This document shows positions 44,847-55,189 of a DNA stretch of 64,000 bases, piece by piece. The notes below the pieces were generated by a model. The model searched no databases and was not told the origin of the DNA. It was given only the letters and a program-made list of their open reading frames with translations. Within the stretch, counting starts at the first letter, position 1; each line of letters starts with the position of its first letter. A program made the position numbers and the translations under genes. Source of the DNA: Burkholderiales bacterium C2 (GTDB lineage: Bacteria > Pseudomonadota > Gammaproteobacteria > Burkholderiales > Burkholderiaceae_C); the NCBI GenBank assembly GCA_005503085.1, contig SCOI01000019.1, positions 1 to 64,000 on the forward strand, written 5' to 3'.

Positions 44847-46277
44847 TCACCCCACCCTACACACCTTCAGCATATTGGTGCCGCCCGGATAGCCCATCGG
44901 CTCGCCGCAGGTGATCGCATAGGTGTCGCCGGGCATCAGCGCGCCCTGCTCCACCAGCAGGCGCTCGGCCGCCGCCAGCGCCGCGTCGCGGTCATCGAAG
45001 CGCGGCATCAGTAGCGGCCGCACATTGCGGTACAGGCACATCTTGCTCTGGCTGAGCTCCTGCGTGGTCAGCGCGAAGATCGGCACCTGGATGCGGTGGC
45101 GGCTCATCCACAGCGCGGTCGAGCCCGATTCGGTCAGCGCGACGATGGCCTTGCAACCCAGATGGTAGGCGGTGAACAGTGCGCCCATCGCAATGCTCTG
45201 GTCAATGCGGCCGAACTGGCGGCCGGCGAAATCGGTGTCCAGGCTGACGAACTCGGCGCGCTCGGCTTCCAGCGCGATCGCGGCCATCTGCTCGATGGTC
45301 TCGACCGGGTATTTGCCGGCGGCCGTCTCGGCGCTCAGCATCACCGCGTCGGTGCCGTCCAGCACCGCGTTGGCCACGTCGGACACCTCGGCGCGGGTCG
45401 GCACCGGGTTGACGATCATCGACTCCATCATCTGGGTCGCGGTGATCGCCACCTTGTCGAGCTCGCGGGCCAGCTTGATCATGCGCTTTTGCAGCGCCGG
45501 CACGGCGGCATTGCCGACCTCGACCGCCAGGTCGCCGCGCGCCACCATGATGCCGTCGCTGGCCTTCAGGATGGCTTCCAGATGCGGGATCGCCTCGGAG
45601 CGCTCAATCTTGGCGATCAGGCCCGGCTTGTGGCGATAGGGCTCGCCGGCCACATTGCAGAGCTGGCGCGCCATCTCCATATCGGTGGCGTTCTTCGGGA
45701 AGCTGACCGCCACATATTCGGCCTGGAAGCTCATCGCCGTCTTGATGTCCTCCATGTCCTTGCCGGTCAGCGCCGGCGCGGTCAGGCCGCCGCCCTGCTT
45801 GTTGATGCCCTTGTTATTGGACAGCTCGCCGCCGACCTTGACGATGGTGTGCACCGCCGCACCCTTGACGGCCTCGACCGTCAGCACCAGCAGGCCGTCG
45901 TTGAGCAAGAGGGTGTCGCCCGGTTTCACATCGCGCGGCAGCTCCTTGTAGTCCAGGCCCACGGCCTGCTCATTGCCGAGCTCGACGCGGTCGGCATCGA
46001 GGATGAAGGGCGTGCCGTTGACCAGCTCGATCCTGCCGTGCTCGAACTTGCCGACGCGGATCTTCGGGCCTTGCAGATCGGCCATGATGGCGACCTGCTT
46101 GCCGGCCGCCCGGGCCGCCTCGCGCACCAGGCGGGCGCGGTCGATATGGTCCTGCGCCTTGCCGTGCGAGAAGTTCAGCCGCACGACATCGACGCCGGCC
46201 CGGATCATGCGCTCCAGCACTTCGGGCGACGAGGAGGCAGGCCCCAGGGTGGCGACGATCTTGGTGGCACGGGTCAT
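44847..46277 (-). CDS. pyk: Pyruvate kinase
   Basis: The 476-residue enzyme converts phosphoenolpyruvate and ADP to pyruvate and ATP. Motifs are TKIVATLGPASSSPEVLERMIRAG, VVRLNFSHG, IMADLQGPKIRVG, the active-site IAKIERSEAI with catalytic Lys, VARGDLAVEVG, and VAITATQMMESM. The C-terminal allosteric domain ends TNMLKVCRVG. It is transcribed toward the retron, and no terminator is seen between its stop and the retron RNA, so read-through into the retron is possible. Confidence 0.96.
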   Translation of the reverse strand: MTRATKIVATLGPASSSPEVLERMIRAGVDVVRLNFSHGKAQDHIDRARLVREAARAAGKQVAIMADLQGPKIRVGKFEHGRIELVNGTPFILDADRVELGNEQAVGLDYKELPRDVKPGDTLLLNDGLLVLTVEAVKGAAVHTIVKVGGELSNNKGINKQGGGLTAPALTGKDMEDIKTAMSFQAEYVAVSFPKNATDMEMARQLCNVAGEPYRHKPGLIAKIERSEAIPHLEAILKASDGIMVARGDLAVEVGNAAVPALQKRMIKLARELDKVAITATQMMESMIVNPVPTRAEVSDVANAVLDGTDAVMLSAETAAGKYPVETIEQMAAIALEAERAEFVSLDTDFAGRQFGRIDQSIAMGALFTAYHLGCKAIVALTESGSTALWMSRHRIQVPIFALTTQELSQSKMCLYRNVRPLLMPRFDDRDAALAAAERLLVEQGALMPGDTYAITCGEPMGYPGGTNMLKVCRVG

Positions 46278-46359
46278 GATGAAGCGGTCTCGCTGGAATT
46301 AAGTTACAGGCGAGCGATTATGGGCCGCATCAGGACGCCGGCAATGGTTTCACGCGGTT

Positions 46360-48672
46360 TCATCCCTTCGCCGCGAGCACATCCGCAACAGCCAGCGCCG
46401 TCATATTGACGATGCGCCGCACCGTGGCCGAGGGTGTCAGGATGTGCACCGGCGCGGCCGCTCCCAAGAGGATGGGCCCGACCGTGACGCCCTGGCCGGC
46501 GCTGATCTTCAGCACATTGAAGAGGATGTTGGCGGCATCCAGCGTCGGCAGCACCAGCAGATTGGCCGCGCCCTTGAGCTTGCTGTCGGGCAGGAAGGTC
46601 TGGCGCACCGCTTCGCTGAGCGCCGCATCGCCGTGCATCTCGCCGTCGCTCTCGATCTCCGGATGGGCGGCCGCGAACAGCTCGTGGGCGCGCCGCATCT
46701 TGACGGCCGAGGGCCGCTTGCTGGAGCCGAACATCGAGTGCGAGACAAAGGCCAGCTTGGGCGGCAGGCCGAAGCGCCGCACCTCCTCGGCCGCCATCGC
46801 GGCGATCTCGGCCAGCTGTTCGGCGTCGGGGCTGTCGTTGACAAAGGTGTCGGTGATGAACAGGGTCTGCTTCTCCAGCATCACCGCATTCATCGTCGCA
46901 AAGCTTCGGGCACCGGGCTTCAGGCCGATCAACTCGGAGACATGCTCCAGATGGCTGTCGAAACGCCCCACCATGCCGCAGATCATCGCGTCGGCATCGC
47001 CCAGCTTGATGGCCAGCGCGCCTATGGTGGTGTTGGAGCGCCGCACCGCCGCCTTGGCCGCCTCGGGCGTGAAGCCGCGCCGGCCCATGATCTGGTGATA
47101 GGCCTCCCAATACTGGCGGAAGCGCGCATCGTTCTCGGGGTCAATCACCGCGACATCGCCGCCCAGCTGCAGGCGCAGGCCGGCGCGCTGGATGCGCATT
47201 GCGATCACCTCGGGGCGGCCGATCAGGGTTGGCCTGACCAGGCCCTCGTCCAGCGCCACCTGCACTGCGCGCAGCACCCGCTCATCCTCGCCCTCGGCGT
47301 AGATCACCCGCGCCGCCGTACCTGTTGAAAATGCGGCCTTGGCCGCCGCAAACACCGGCCGCATGAACATGCCGGTCTGGTAGACAAAGCGCGACAGCTC
47401 CTGGCGGTAGGCGTCCAGATCCTGGATCGGCCGGGTCGCCACCCCCGAGGCCTCGGCCGCCCGCGCCACCGCCGGCGCGATGCGCAGGATCAGGCGGGCA
47501 TCGAAGGGTTTGGGAATCAGGTAGTCAGGTCCGAAGGCCAGTTCCTCGCCGGCGTAGGCGGCCGCCACCTCGTCGCTGGTCTCGGCCTTGGCCAGATCGG
47601 CGATCTCGCGCACGCAGGCCAGCTTCATTTCCTCGGTGATCTTGGTCGCGCCGCAGTCCAGCGCGCCGCGGAAGATATAGGGGAAGCACAGCACGTTGTT
47701 GACCTGGTTCGGATAGTCCGAACGGCCGGTGGCGATGATGCAGTCGGGCCGCACCGCCTTGGCCAGCTCGGGCCGGATCTCGGGCTCGGGATTGGCCAGG
47801 GCCAGGATGATCGGTCGCTCGGCCATGGTCTTGACCATCTCGGCCGTCAATACCCCGGGGGCCGAGCAGCCAAGAAAGACGTCGGCGCCGGCCACCACAT
47901 CGGCCAGCGTCCTGGCCTCGGTCTGCTGGCAGTAGCGCTGCTTGCTCTCGTCGAGCTTGTCGCCACGTCCTTCGCGGATCACGCCCTTGGAGTCGACGAC
48001 GAAGATGTTCTGGCGCGCCACACCCAGACCCACCATCACATCCAGGCAGGCGATCGCCGCCGCGCCGGCGCCCGAGGTCACCAGCTTGACCTTTGCAATG
48101 TCCTTGCCCACCAGCTCCAGGCCATTGAGCAGGGCCGCCGCGCTGATGATGGCCGTGCCGTGCTGGTCGTCATGGAAGACCGGGATGTTCATGCGCTCGC
48201 GCAGCTTCTTCTCGATATAGAAGCACTCGGGCGCCTTGATGTCTTCCAGATTGACACCACCCAGTGTCGGCTCCATCGCCGCGATGATCTCGACCAGCTT
48301 GTCCGGGTCGCGCTCGGCCAGCTCGATATCGAACACATCGATGCCGGCGAACTTCTTGAACAGGCAGCCCTTGCCCTCCATCACCGGCTTGGCCGCCAGC
48401 GGGCCGATATCGCCCAGGCCCAGCACCGCCGTGCCATTGGTGATCACGCCGACCAGATTGCCGCGCGAGGTGTACTCGGCCGCCAGGGTCGGGTCTTGCT
48501 CGATGTCCAGGCAGGGATAGGCCACGCCGGGCGAATAGGCCAGCGACAGATCGCGCTGGTTGGACAGGGCCTTGGTGGGCGTGACCGAGATCTTGCCGCG
48601 CGTCGGGCTGCGGTGGTAGTCGAGCGCGGCTTCACGCAAAGCAGCCTCGGCCGGCGACAGGGTTTTGCTCAT
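46360..48672 (-). CDS. maeB: NADP-dependent malic enzyme with phosphotransacetylase-like domain
   Basis: The 770-residue protein has an N-terminal malic enzyme (about 1-430): [15 protein letters not shown], the catalytic [27 protein letters not shown], the nucleotide loop [14 protein letters not shown] and [12 protein letters not shown]-terminal phosphate acetyltransferase-like domain (about 440-770) acts as an acetyl-CoA sensing regulatory part in MaeB. It oxidises malate to pyruvate and CO2 with NADP+. It lies between pgk and pyk on the same strand. Confidence 0.95.
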   Translation of the reverse strand: MSKTLSPAEAALREAALDYHRSPTRGKISVTPTKALSNQRDLSLAYSPGVAYPCLDIEQDPTLAAEYTSRGNLVGVITNGTAVLGLGDIGPLAAKPVMEGKGCLFKKFAGIDVFDIELAERDPDKLVEIIAAMEPTLGGVNLEDIKAPECFYIEKKLRERMNIPVFHDDQHGTAIISAAALLNGLELVGKDIAKVKLVTSGAGAAAIACLDVMVGLGVARQNIFVVDSKGVIREGRGDKLDESKQRYCQQTEARTLADVVAGADVFLGCSAPGVLTAEMVKTMAERPIILALANPEPEIRPELAKAVRPDCIIATGRSDYPNQVNNVLCFPYIFRGALDCGATKITEEMKLACVREIADLAKAETSDEVAAAYAGEELAFGPDYLIPKPFDARLILRIAPAVARAAEASGVATRPIQDLDAYRQELSRFVYQTGMFMRPVFAAAKAAFSTGTAARVIYAEGEDERVLRAVQVALDEGLVRPTLIGRPEVIAMRIQRAGLRLQLGGDVAVIDPENDARFRQYWEAYHQIMGRRGFTPEAAKAAVRRSNTTIGALAIKLGDADAMICGMVGRFDSHLEHVSELIGLKPGARSFATMNAVMLEKQTLFITDTFVNDSPDAEQLAEIAAMAAEEVRRFGLPPKLAFVSHSMFGSSKRPSAVKMRRAHELFAAAHPEIESDGEMHGDAALSEAVRQTFLPDSKLKGAANLLVLPTLDAANILFNVLKISAGQGVTVGPILLGAAAPVHILTPSATVRRIVNMTALAVADVLAAKG

Positions 48673-48774
48673 CCAGGTCTCCTCTTGTAGGGCCGGTGAG
48701 ATTACTCCTGTTCGCCACGCATGCCGATGCCGAGTGTTTTAACTGGCATGCAAAGATGGCAATGAAGCCATCAT

Positions 48775-48797
48775 CAAGAAAGGGGCCGAAGCCCCTT
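48775..48797 (-). terminator. Terminator hairpin after pgk
   Basis: AAGGGGC-TTCG-GCCCCTT on the minus strand is a 7-bp stem with a stable UUCG loop, followed by TTCTTG. The T tract is weak, but stem and position fit the end of pgk. Confidence 0.6.
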
Positions 48798-48865
48798 GTT
48801 CATTTCAGCCTGCTGCGCGCTTGGCCAGCCCGGTCGCAAGCATGCGACCGGTCCTTCGCCAGCCA

Positions 48866-48893
48866 GCGCAAGGGTGAGCAGTCACCCTTGCGC
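48866..48893. repeat. 12-bp perfect hairpin across the pgk stop codon
   Basis: GCGCAAGGGTGA (48866-48877) and TCACCCTTGCGC (48882-48893) surround GCAG. The pgk stop codon (48882-48884) is inside the right arm. It has no T run and may protect the mRNA 3' end. Confidence 0.7.
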
Positions 48894-50075
48894 GCGCCGG
48901 CTCAGGATCTCGAAGGCCGGCAAGGTCTTGCCCTCCAACACTTCCAGGAAGGCGCCGCCGCCGGTAGAGATATAGCCCACGTCCTTGTCGATGCCGTACT
49001 TGGCGATCGCGGCCAGCGTGTCGCCGCCACCGGCGATGCTGAAGGCGCTGGACTCGGCAATCGCGCGGGCAATCGCCTCGGTACCGCCGGCAAAGGCGTC
49101 GAACTCGAACACGCCGACCGGGCCATTCCAGACGATGGTGCCGGCCGCCTTCAGCTGCGCGGCCAGGATGGCGGCGGTCTTGGGGCCGATGTCCAGAATC
49201 AGGTCGTCGTCGGCCACCTCGGTCGCGGCCTTGACGGTGGCCTCGGCATCGGCGGCAAAGCGCTTGGCCGTCACCACGTCGACCGGGATGGGCACGGCGG
49301 CGCCGCGCGCGCTCATCGCATCGATCACGGCCTTGGCCTCACCGACCAGGTCGGGCTCGGCCAGCGACTTGCCGATCTTCAGCCCGGCCGCCAGCATGAA
49401 GGTGTTGGCGATGCCGCCGCCGACGATCAGGCCGTCGACCTTGTCGGACAGCGCTTTCAGGATGGTCAGCTTGGTCGAGACCTTGGAGCCGGCGACGATG
49501 GCGACCAGCGGGCGCTTCGGCTGGGCCAGGGCCTTGCTGATCGCGTCGATCTCGGCCGCCAGCAGCGGGCCGGCGCAGGCGATGGGCGCGAACTGGGCGA
49601 TGCCGTAGGTCGTGCCCTCGGCGCGGTGGGCGGTGCCGAAGGCGTCGTTGACATAGATGTCGCAGAGCTTGGCCATCTTCCGGGCCAGCTCTTCGTTGTT
49701 CTTCTTCTCACCCTTGTTGACGCGGCAGTTTTCCAACAGCACGAGCTGGCCCGGCGCAACGGTGACACCGTCGACCCAGTCGGCCACGACAGCGATCTCG
49801 CGGCCCATCAGCTCGCCCATGCGCCGGGCGATAGGCGCCAGCGAATCCTCGGGCTTGAACTCGCCCTCGGTCGGGCGGCCCAGGTGCGAGGTCACCATTA
49901 CCGCTGCACCGGCCTTCAGCGCCAGCTCGATGCAGGGGATGGACGCGCGGATGCGGGTGTCCTCGGTGATGTGGCCGGCATCGTCCTGCGGCACATTGAG
50001 GTCGGCACGGATGAAGACGCGCTGGCCGGACACCTTGCCGGCGGCGACCAGATCGGAAAAACGCAAAACGTTCAT
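48882..50075 (-). CDS. pgk: Phosphoglycerate kinase
   Basis: The 397-residue enzyme transfers phosphate from 1,3-bisphosphoglycerate to ADP. Motifs are [14 protein letters not shown] near the start, [56 protein letters not shown] and the ADP-site [19 protein letters not shown] with [14 protein letters not shown] 50075 begins MNVLRFSDL and follows a GGAG-like site. Upstream azlC-azlD are on the same strand. Confidence 0.96.
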   Translation of the reverse strand: MNVLRFSDLVAAGKVSGQRVFIRADLNVPQDDAGHITEDTRIRASIPCIELALKAGAAVMVTSHLGRPTEGEFKPEDSLAPIARRMGELMGREIAVVADWVDGVTVAPGQLVLLENCRVNKGEKKNNEELARKMAKLCDIYVNDAFGTAHRAEGTTYGIAQFAPIACAGPLLAAEIDAISKALAQPKRPLVAIVAGSKVSTKLTILKALSDKVDGLIVGGGIANTFMLAAGLKIGKSLAEPDLVGEAKAVIDAMSARGAAVPIPVDVVTAKRFAADAEATVKAATEVADDDLILDIGPKTAAILAAQLKAAGTIVWNGPVGVFEFDAFAGGTEAIARAIAESSAFSIAGGGDTLAAIAKYGIDKDVGYISTGGGAFLEVLEGKTLPAFEILSRRAQG

Positions 50076-50110
50076 GGGAGGGAGCTTGGTGGTTGGAATC
50101 AAGCCGAAGC

Positions 50111-50440
50111 TTACCAACCCAGGCCGATCCGAAGCGCCAGCATCACCACCGTGCCGCTGATGATGGTGCCGAGGATGCCGCCCTTCCAGAAGAAATAGGC
50201 GGTGCCGACGGCCGTGGCATAGAGCCTGGCGTCTTTCCAGGTCGAGATCAGCTCGCCCTGGCTCATCACGATCTCCGGCACGATGACGGCCGCCAGCGCG
50301 GCCAGCGGCGCATAGCGCAGACCCTGCTTGAGCCAGTCCGGCAAGGGCAGCTCGTTCTTCGGGATCAGGAAGAAGGAGCGCGTCAGCAAGGTGATGGCCC
50401 CCATGCCCAGGATGGCCAGCGTGGTCTCCCACCAGTTCAT
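50111..50440 (-). CDS. azlD: AzlD-family small membrane subunit of branched-chain amino acid exporter
   Basis: The 109-residue protein has three to four hydrophobic helices, including [17 protein letters not shown] and [17 protein letters not shown], the AzlD family pattern. With AzlC it exports branched-chain amino acids and analogues from the cytosol. It overlaps azlC by 4 nt (ATGA), so both subunits are translated together. It ends 35 nt before the pgk start. Confidence 0.87.
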   Translation of the reverse strand: MNWWETTLAILGMGAITLLTRSFFLIPKNELPLPDWLKQGLRYAPLAALAAVIVPEIVMSQGELISTWKDARLYATAVGTAYFFWKGGILGTIISGTVVMLALRIGLGW

Positions 50441-51177
50441 GCTTGCTTCCCCCCTCGCGCCCCTTGCGGCAACCACTTCTCCATCATCAGGCCCACCGCC
50501 ACCGCCACCGCGATCGCCACGATGATGTTCAGGCGCAGCGGCAAGGCATAGGCCGCCACCGCCGCGCAGCCGGCCACTGCGGCCGTGACCCAGGTATTGC
50601 GGTCCTTCAGCAGCGAGTAGGACAGGCCCAGCAGGGCCAGCACGCCGGCAAAACCGAGGCCCCATTCGGTCGGCACATGGTTGGCCAGGAGGATGCCGGC
50701 GATCGACGGGATCTGCCAGGCGCACCAGTTCAGCGCCACCCCGCCCCAGAAATAGGGCTCCTGCTCGGGCGCGGGCTTGCCGTCGGGAAAGCGTTTCAAG
50801 AAGGCGACATAGTTCAGGTCGGCGGCGAAATAGGCGATCTTCATGCGCCGGGCCCGCGGCAGATGGCCGAAATACATGCGCCACTGGGTGCTGAAGATCA
50901 CGAAGCGCAGATTGACGCAGAAGGCCGTGGCCCACAGCACCCACATCGGTGCGCCGGCCGCGATCAGCGGCAGCGAGGCCAGCTGCGAGCTGCCGGCGAA
51001 CACCACCAGGCTCATCAGCAAGGCCATCCCCACCGACAGCCCGCTCTTGACCATGGCCACGCCGGTCACCAGACCCCAGGCCGAGATGCCCAGCGTGATG
51101 CCCATCATCTCGCGCGCCCCGCGGCGAAACTCGGGGTCGCGCGTCAGCGCCAGATAGTTGGATACAACAGCCCGCAT
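50437..51177 (-). CDS. azlC: AzlC-family large subunit of branched-chain amino acid exporter
   Basis: The 246-residue inner-membrane protein has several transmembrane helices. AzlC motifs are [51 protein letters not shown] and [15 protein letters not shown]. It forms a two-part exporter with AzlD encoded just downstream. Start is ATG 51177, with a short leader of about 54 nt to the DUF2807 gene stop. Confidence 0.88.
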   Translation of the reverse strand: MRAVVSNYLALTRDPEFRRGAREMMGITLGISAWGLVTGVAMVKSGLSVGMALLMSLVVFAGSSQLASLPLIAAGAPMWVLWATAFCVNLRFVIFSTQWRMYFGHLPRARRMKIAYFAADLNYVAFLKRFPDGKPAPEQEPYFWGGVALNWCAWQIPSIAGILLANHVPTEWGLGFAGVLALLGLSYSLLKDRNTWVTAAVAGCAAVAAYALPLRLNIIVAIAVAVAVGLMMEKWLPQGARGGKQA

Positions 51178-51231
51178 GGGCCGATTGTCGGCGCAAGCCG
51201 GGCGGCAAGTCGCCGCCCTGTGCGTATAGCG

Positions 51232-51987
51232 TCAGTTGCCCAGGCGCTTGATCGAGCCGCTGCCCGCCACCGAGCTGCTGATCTCGGGCGATCCGAGATA
51301 GCGCACATCGCCGGAGCCGGCGATGCTGACCTTGAGCTGCTTGTTGGCCTGGACCTGGACATCGCCGGAGCCGGCAATGCTGACCTTGACCTCGTCGGCC
51401 ACCAACTCGGAGGCTTTGACGTCGCCGCTGCCGGCCACCGAGACCGCCAGGCTGTTGATGCGCCCCTTGGCCAGGATATCGCCCGAGCCCGAGACCTTGA
51501 AACCGACCCGCTCGCTGAACAGCTCGGCAAAGCGCACATCGCCGGAGCCCGAGATGCTGGCATCGAGTTGCGGCGTTTTCATCGTCTCGACCCGGATATC
51601 GCCGGAGCCGTTGACCGCCAGCGAGCGCAAGGCGCCGATATCGACATTGACCTGGATGGGCATCGTGCCGGACAGGCGATAGCCCTTCTTGGTCCTGACC
51701 TCCAGCGTGCTGCCGACCAGCTGGGTCTCGATCAGCGGCAGCAGATTCTTGTCGGCCCGGATCTCGACCGACTCGGTCGCGGCCTGCCGCACCACCACCT
51801 TGAACTCGCCACTCAGCGTGATGGCATCGAAGCTGCCCGGGCTGCGTTTGTCGCTGGCCGCCTCGCCCGAGCCCTTGACGCGCTCGCCGCTGCCGAAGGT
51901 CCAATCCCAGGCCTGGGCCGGACTCAGGGCGGCCAGACCAGAAAGCGTGATGACAGCCACAGCAAGGCGGCGACGTTGGGTATTCAT
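51232..51987 (-). CDS. DUF2807 (head GIN domain) secreted beta-helix protein
   Basis: The 251-residue exported protein has a signal peptide ending SPAQA. It then has a DUF2807 body with repeating units that end in GSGD: NGSGDIRVE, SGSGDVRFAE, SGSGDILAKG, AGSGDVKASE, AGSGDVQVQ and AGSGDVRYLG, spaced about 16-20 residues apart. Such repeats form a right-handed beta-helix whose turns carry Gly-Ser-Gly-Asp. Function is unknown; surface or periplasmic binding is likely. It lies 54 nt upstream of azlC on the same strand. Confidence 0.85.
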   Translation of the reverse strand: MNTQRRRLAVAVITLSGLAALSPAQAWDWTFGSGERVKGSGEAASDKRSPGSFDAITLSGEFKVVVRQAATESVEIRADKNLLPLIETQLVGSTLEVRTKKGYRLSGTMPIQVNVDIGALRSLAVNGSGDIRVETMKTPQLDASISGSGDVRFAELFSERVGFKVSGSGDILAKGRINSLAVSVAGSGDVKASELVADEVKVSIAGSGDVQVQANKQLKVSIAGSGDVRYLGSPEISSSVAGSGSIKRLGN

Positions 51988-52095
51988 GACGGGGTTCTCC
52001 TCGTTGTGGATTGCAGTGACGCCATCATGGCTCAGCCCGGCACGCCGACCCAGCGCGACGCGACCAACTGCAATTCAAAAACCGCCAGCTGCGGC

Positions 52096-52467
52096 TCAGC
52101 GCGATGCTGCGGGGCGGCTCGCCTCGCGAGACGCGCCCTTGGGCTCGGTCTCGACATCGCCGTCATCGGCCGGCTTGGCCGCGCCGGGGCGCGGCACGAC
52201 CGGCGCCACGCCCTCGAGCTTGTTCTCGCGCATGTACTCGTCCATCTCGCGCCAGCCCGCAAACACCGCCGCCTTCTGCGCCTTGGGATTGAGCAGATAG
52301 CAATCCTCGATCGCGCGCATCGCATGGCGGCAGGCGCTACCTATGGCCTTGCCCTCGGCCTCCTTGTTGGCGGCGGCCTTGGCCGGGTCTTCGATGCCCA
52401 GCTGCTCGCAGCCGGCCAGCAAGAGGGCGGCAAGCAACACGGGAGAGAGGGAGAGAAAGGCCTTCAT
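52096..52467 (-). CDS. Small putative lipoprotein of unknown function
   Basis: The 123-residue protein has a lipoprotein signal with lipobox LLAGC (Cys about residue 20). A charged helical body has two further Cys (SACRHAM and EDCYLL) that could form a disulfide. The tail is Pro/Ala/Glu-rich. I recognise no family domain. It lies downstream of htpX on the same strand and upstream of the DUF2807 gene. Confidence 0.65.
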   Translation of the reverse strand: MKAFLSLSPVLLAALLLAGCEQLGIEDPAKAAANKEAEGKAIGSACRHAMRAIEDCYLLNPKAQKAAVFAGWREMDEYMRENKLEGVAPVVPRPGAAKPADDGDVETEPKGASREASRPAASR

Positions 52468-52485
52468 CGCCCCATTATCGGCCGC

Positions 52486-52507
52486 TGGGGCCAGGTCTTG
52501 AGCCCCA
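52486..52507. repeat. Hairpin with dispersed motif CCAGGTCTTG
   Basis: TGGGGC (52486-52491) and GCCCCA (52502-52507) flank CAGGTCTTGA. The inner sequence matches the core of the motif at 3426 and 29413. It may act as a weak terminator after htpX. Confidence 0.45.
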
Positions 52508-52524
52508 GCCCACGCTCACCGCGC

Positions 52525-53370
52525 TCAGCGCCGGGCCATTTCCAGCAAGCGGGCAACCCGCTCCTCGGTGGCCGGGTGGGTACTGAACAAGCCCCTGATA
52601 CCGCCGGCGGACAGCGGGTTCATGATCATCATCTGGGCGGTCTCGGGGTGGCGCTCGGCCGCCTCCATCGGGATGCCCTTGGCATAGCGCTGGATCTTCT
52701 CCAGCGCCGAGGCCAGGGCCTGCGGGTCGCCGGAGATCTCGGCACCGCCGCGGTCGGCCTCGAACTCGCGGGCGCGGCTGATGGCCATCTGGATCACGCT
52801 GGCGGCGATGGGCGCCAGAATCATCACCAGGATGCTGACGATGGGGTTGGCCGGCCGGCCCTCGCTGTCGCGCCCGCCGAAGAACATCGCGAAATTGGCC
52901 AGCATCGAGATCGCACCGGCCATCGTCGCGCTGACCGTGCTGATCAGGATGTCGCGGTGCTTCACATGGGCCAACTCGTGCGCCATCACGCCGCGCAGCT
53001 CACGCTCGCTGAGCACGCGCATGATGCCGGTCGTCGCGGCCACGGCAGCGTTCTCGGGGTTGCGACCGGTTGCAAATGCATTGGGCGCATCCTCGCGGAT
53101 GATGTAGACCTTGGGCATGGGCAGCTGGGCCTTGGCGGCCAGCTCGCGCACCATGGCGTAGAACTGCGGCGCCGAGGTCTCGTCGACCTGCTGCGCGTTG
53201 TACATCTTCAGCACCATCTTGTCCGAGAACCAGTAGCTGAAGAAATTCATCGCCACGGCCACGGCCAGGGCCAGCAACATGCCGCTCTGTCCACCCAACA
53301 TGGCGCCGATGGCCATGAAGAGGGCGGTGATGGCGGCCATCAGGATGGCGGTCTTCATCAGATTGAACAT
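52525..53370 (-). CDS. htpX: Membrane zinc protease HtpX
   Basis: The 281-residue M48 protease has two N-terminal membrane helices (about 5-25 and 28-48), the zinc site HELAH (131-135), and the third ligand in [13 protein letters not shown]. Two further hydrophobic stretches (about 148-165 and 180-197) anchor it. HtpX degrades misfolded membrane proteins, facing the cytosol. ATG 53370 begins [10 protein letters not shown]. Confidence 0.95.
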   Translation of the reverse strand: MFNLMKTAILMAAITALFMAIGAMLGGQSGMLLALAVAVAMNFFSYWFSDKMVLKMYNAQQVDETSAPQFYAMVRELAAKAQLPMPKVYIIREDAPNAFATGRNPENAAVAATTGIMRVLSERELRGVMAHELAHVKHRDILISTVSATMAGAISMLANFAMFFGGRDSEGRPANPIVSILVMILAPIAASVIQMAISRAREFEADRGGAEISGDPQALASALEKIQRYAKGIPMEAAERHPETAQMMIMNPLSAGGIRGLFSTHPATEERVARLLEMARR

Positions 53371-53418
53371 GTCGTCGAACTCCTTTGTGGACCGCAGATG
53401 GGGTGTCCACCCCGAAAT

Positions 53419-54381
53419 TCAAGCCGCCGGCGTGATGAAGCGGCTGCCGACCGCCACCGGTCGGGCCTGCAAAAAGGCCTGGGCCGGCAGGCGCTTGCCA
53501 CCGGCGCGCTGCAACTCGGTCAGGCGCAGGGCCTGCTCGCCGCAGGCCACCAGCAGGCCGCGCTCATCGGCCGCCAGCACTTCGCCGGGCTGGCCCTGGG
53601 CCTGTTCCGCCAGCTCGGCGCGCCAGCACTTCAGGATTTCGCCGTCCAGCTGGGCCTGGCCACCGGGGAAGGGATCGAAAGCGCGCAGCCGGCGCTCGAT
53701 CTGCGCGGCCGGCTCGGCCCAGTCGATCAGGCCCTCGGCCTTCTCGATCTTGTGGGCATAGCAGACACCCTCGGCCGGCTGCACCACCGGCCGCAAGGCC
53801 CCCTGCTCCGCCAGCTGCAGCGCGTCGACGATCAGGCGCCCGCCCTGCGCTGCCAGGCGGTCATGCAGGGTCGCGGTGCTCTCCTGCGGCGCGATGTCCA
53901 GGGCCTCGACCAGCAGCATGTCGCCGGTATCCAGGCCCGCATCCATCTGCATGATGGTGATGCCGGTCCGGGCATCGCCGGCCTCGATCGCACGGTGGAT
54001 GGGCGCGGCGCCACGCCAGCGCGGCAGCAGCGAGGCGTGGATGTTCAGGCAACCGAGGCGCGGCAGGTCCAGCACCCATTGCGGCAGGATCAGGCCATAG
54101 GCGGCCACCACCATCACATCGGGCCGCGCATCCAGCAAGGCCTGGCGCGCGGCGGCCGCCTCCTCGGGATATTTGCCGTCCAGGCGCAGGCTGCGCGGCT
54201 GGGCCACCGCAATGCCGTGCTCGACGGCGAACTGCTTGACCGGCGAGGCCTGCAGCTTCATGCCGCGACCGGCCGGCCGGTCGGGCTGGCTCAGCACCAG
54301 CGGGATCTCGTGGCCGGCCGCCCGCAGGCAGGCCAGCGCTTGTTTGGCGAACTCGGGGGTTCCGGCGAAGACGACGCGCAT
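53419..54381 (-). CDS. fmt: Methionyl-tRNA formyltransferase
   Basis: The 320-residue enzyme adds a formyl group to initiator Met-tRNA. Motifs are [16 protein letters not shown] at the start, [15 protein letters not shown], the active-site [23 protein letters not shown] (Asn, His), and [14 protein letters not shown] 54381 gives the usual N-terminus; TTG 54393 is less likely. It lies 9 nt after def, in the classic def-fmt order. Confidence 0.96.
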   Translation of the reverse strand: MRVVFAGTPEFAKQALACLRAAGHEIPLVLSQPDRPAGRGMKLQASPVKQFAVEHGIAVAQPRSLRLDGKYPEEAAAARQALLDARPDVMVVAAYGLILPQWVLDLPRLGCLNIHASLLPRWRGAAPIHRAIEAGDARTGITIMQMDAGLDTGDMLLVEALDIAPQESTATLHDRLAAQGGRLIVDALQLAEQGALRPVVQPAEGVCYAHKIEKAEGLIDWAEPAAQIERRLRAFDPFPGGQAQLDGEILKCWRAELAEQAQGQPGEVLAADERGLLVACGEQALRLTELQRAGGKRLPAQAFLQARPVAVGSRFITPAA

Positions 54382-54389
54382 GGCCCGCC

Positions 54390-54908
54390 TCAACGACGCC
54401 GCGACTGCTCTTCGCGCGCCTTCTTGACCAGCTTGCTCTTGATGCGCTCACGCTTGAGCGGGCTCAGATACTCGACAAAGACCTTGCCCATCAGATGATC
54501 CATCTCGTGCTGGACGCAGACGGCCAGCAGGCCCTCGGCCTCGAACTCATAAGGATGGCCATCGCGACCCAGCGCCCGCACGGTGACCTTGGCATGGCGC
54601 GGCACCTTGTCATAAATGGCCGGCACCGACAGGCAACCCTCCTCGCCCTCGACCCAGCCATCGCTATAGGCGACCAGCTCGGGGTTGATCAGCACGCGCG
54701 GCTCGTCGCGGCCATCCGAGGTGTCCATCACGATGACGCGCTCATGCACATCGACCTGGGTCGCGGCCAAGCCCACGCCTTCGGCCGCATACATGGTCTC
54801 CAACATATCGTCGACCAGGGTGCGGATGCGCTCATCGACCTCGGCGACCGGTTTGGCCACCGTGTGCAGACGGGCATCGGGGTATCTCAGGATATTCAGT
54901 ATCGCCAT
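54390..54908 (-). CDS. def: Peptide deformylase
   Basis: The 172-residue metalloenzyme removes formyl from new proteins. All three family motifs are present: GVGLAATQ (44-51), EGCLS (90-94, metal Cys) and HEMDH (134-138, metal His and catalytic Glu). ATG 54908 is used; TTG 54920 would add four residues. It is the first gene of def-fmt, divergent from the LysM gene. Confidence 0.96.
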   Translation of the reverse strand: MAILNILRYPDARLHTVAKPVAEVDERIRTLVDDMLETMYAAEGVGLAATQVDVHERVIVMDTSDGRDEPRVLINPELVAYSDGWVEGEEGCLSVPAIYDKVPRHAKVTVRALGRDGHPYEFEAEGLLAVCVQHEMDHLMGKVFVEYLSPLKRERIKSKLVKKAREEQSRRR

Positions 54909-55189
54909 GGACTTCTTCAAGGTTTATGGCCGCCTCTTCGATGTTAGAGAAGCGGCCCGGGCTGTGGACAACGCACAACGCCTGTTTGTAAGAGCGTGCA
55001 AGAGCATCAGGGCACCGGACGCTTTCATTGCGACCACCCCTGATTGGGGGCAAAATCGTCTCAAGCCAAGCGGATTTTCGCCGATCTTGAGCAATACCCG
55101 CTTGAAGCGGTCCATTCGGTGTGAATGCCGAACATTTTTTAGCTGAGACAGCGCCGCGCTGCGAGGCAGAAGGCGCGGGAGATTTCTTG
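54909..55189. other. Divergent region between def and the LysM-protein gene
   Basis: This 281-bp gap holds both promoters. It has an inverted repeat CTCAAG/CTTGAG (55060-55065, 55086-55091) around GGATTTTCGCC, and a CCCC-TGATT-GGGG hairpin near 55037-55049. GGGAGA precedes ATG 55190. No clear -35/-10 pair stands out. Confidence 0.45.

Noticed and set aside
50443-54498. Very long plus-strand open frame of 1351 codons opposite azlC, DUF2807, htpX, fmt and def
   Set aside because: It runs antisense across several well-recognised genes, is Gln/Arg/His-rich, and exists because GC-rich third positions remove stops on the other strand.
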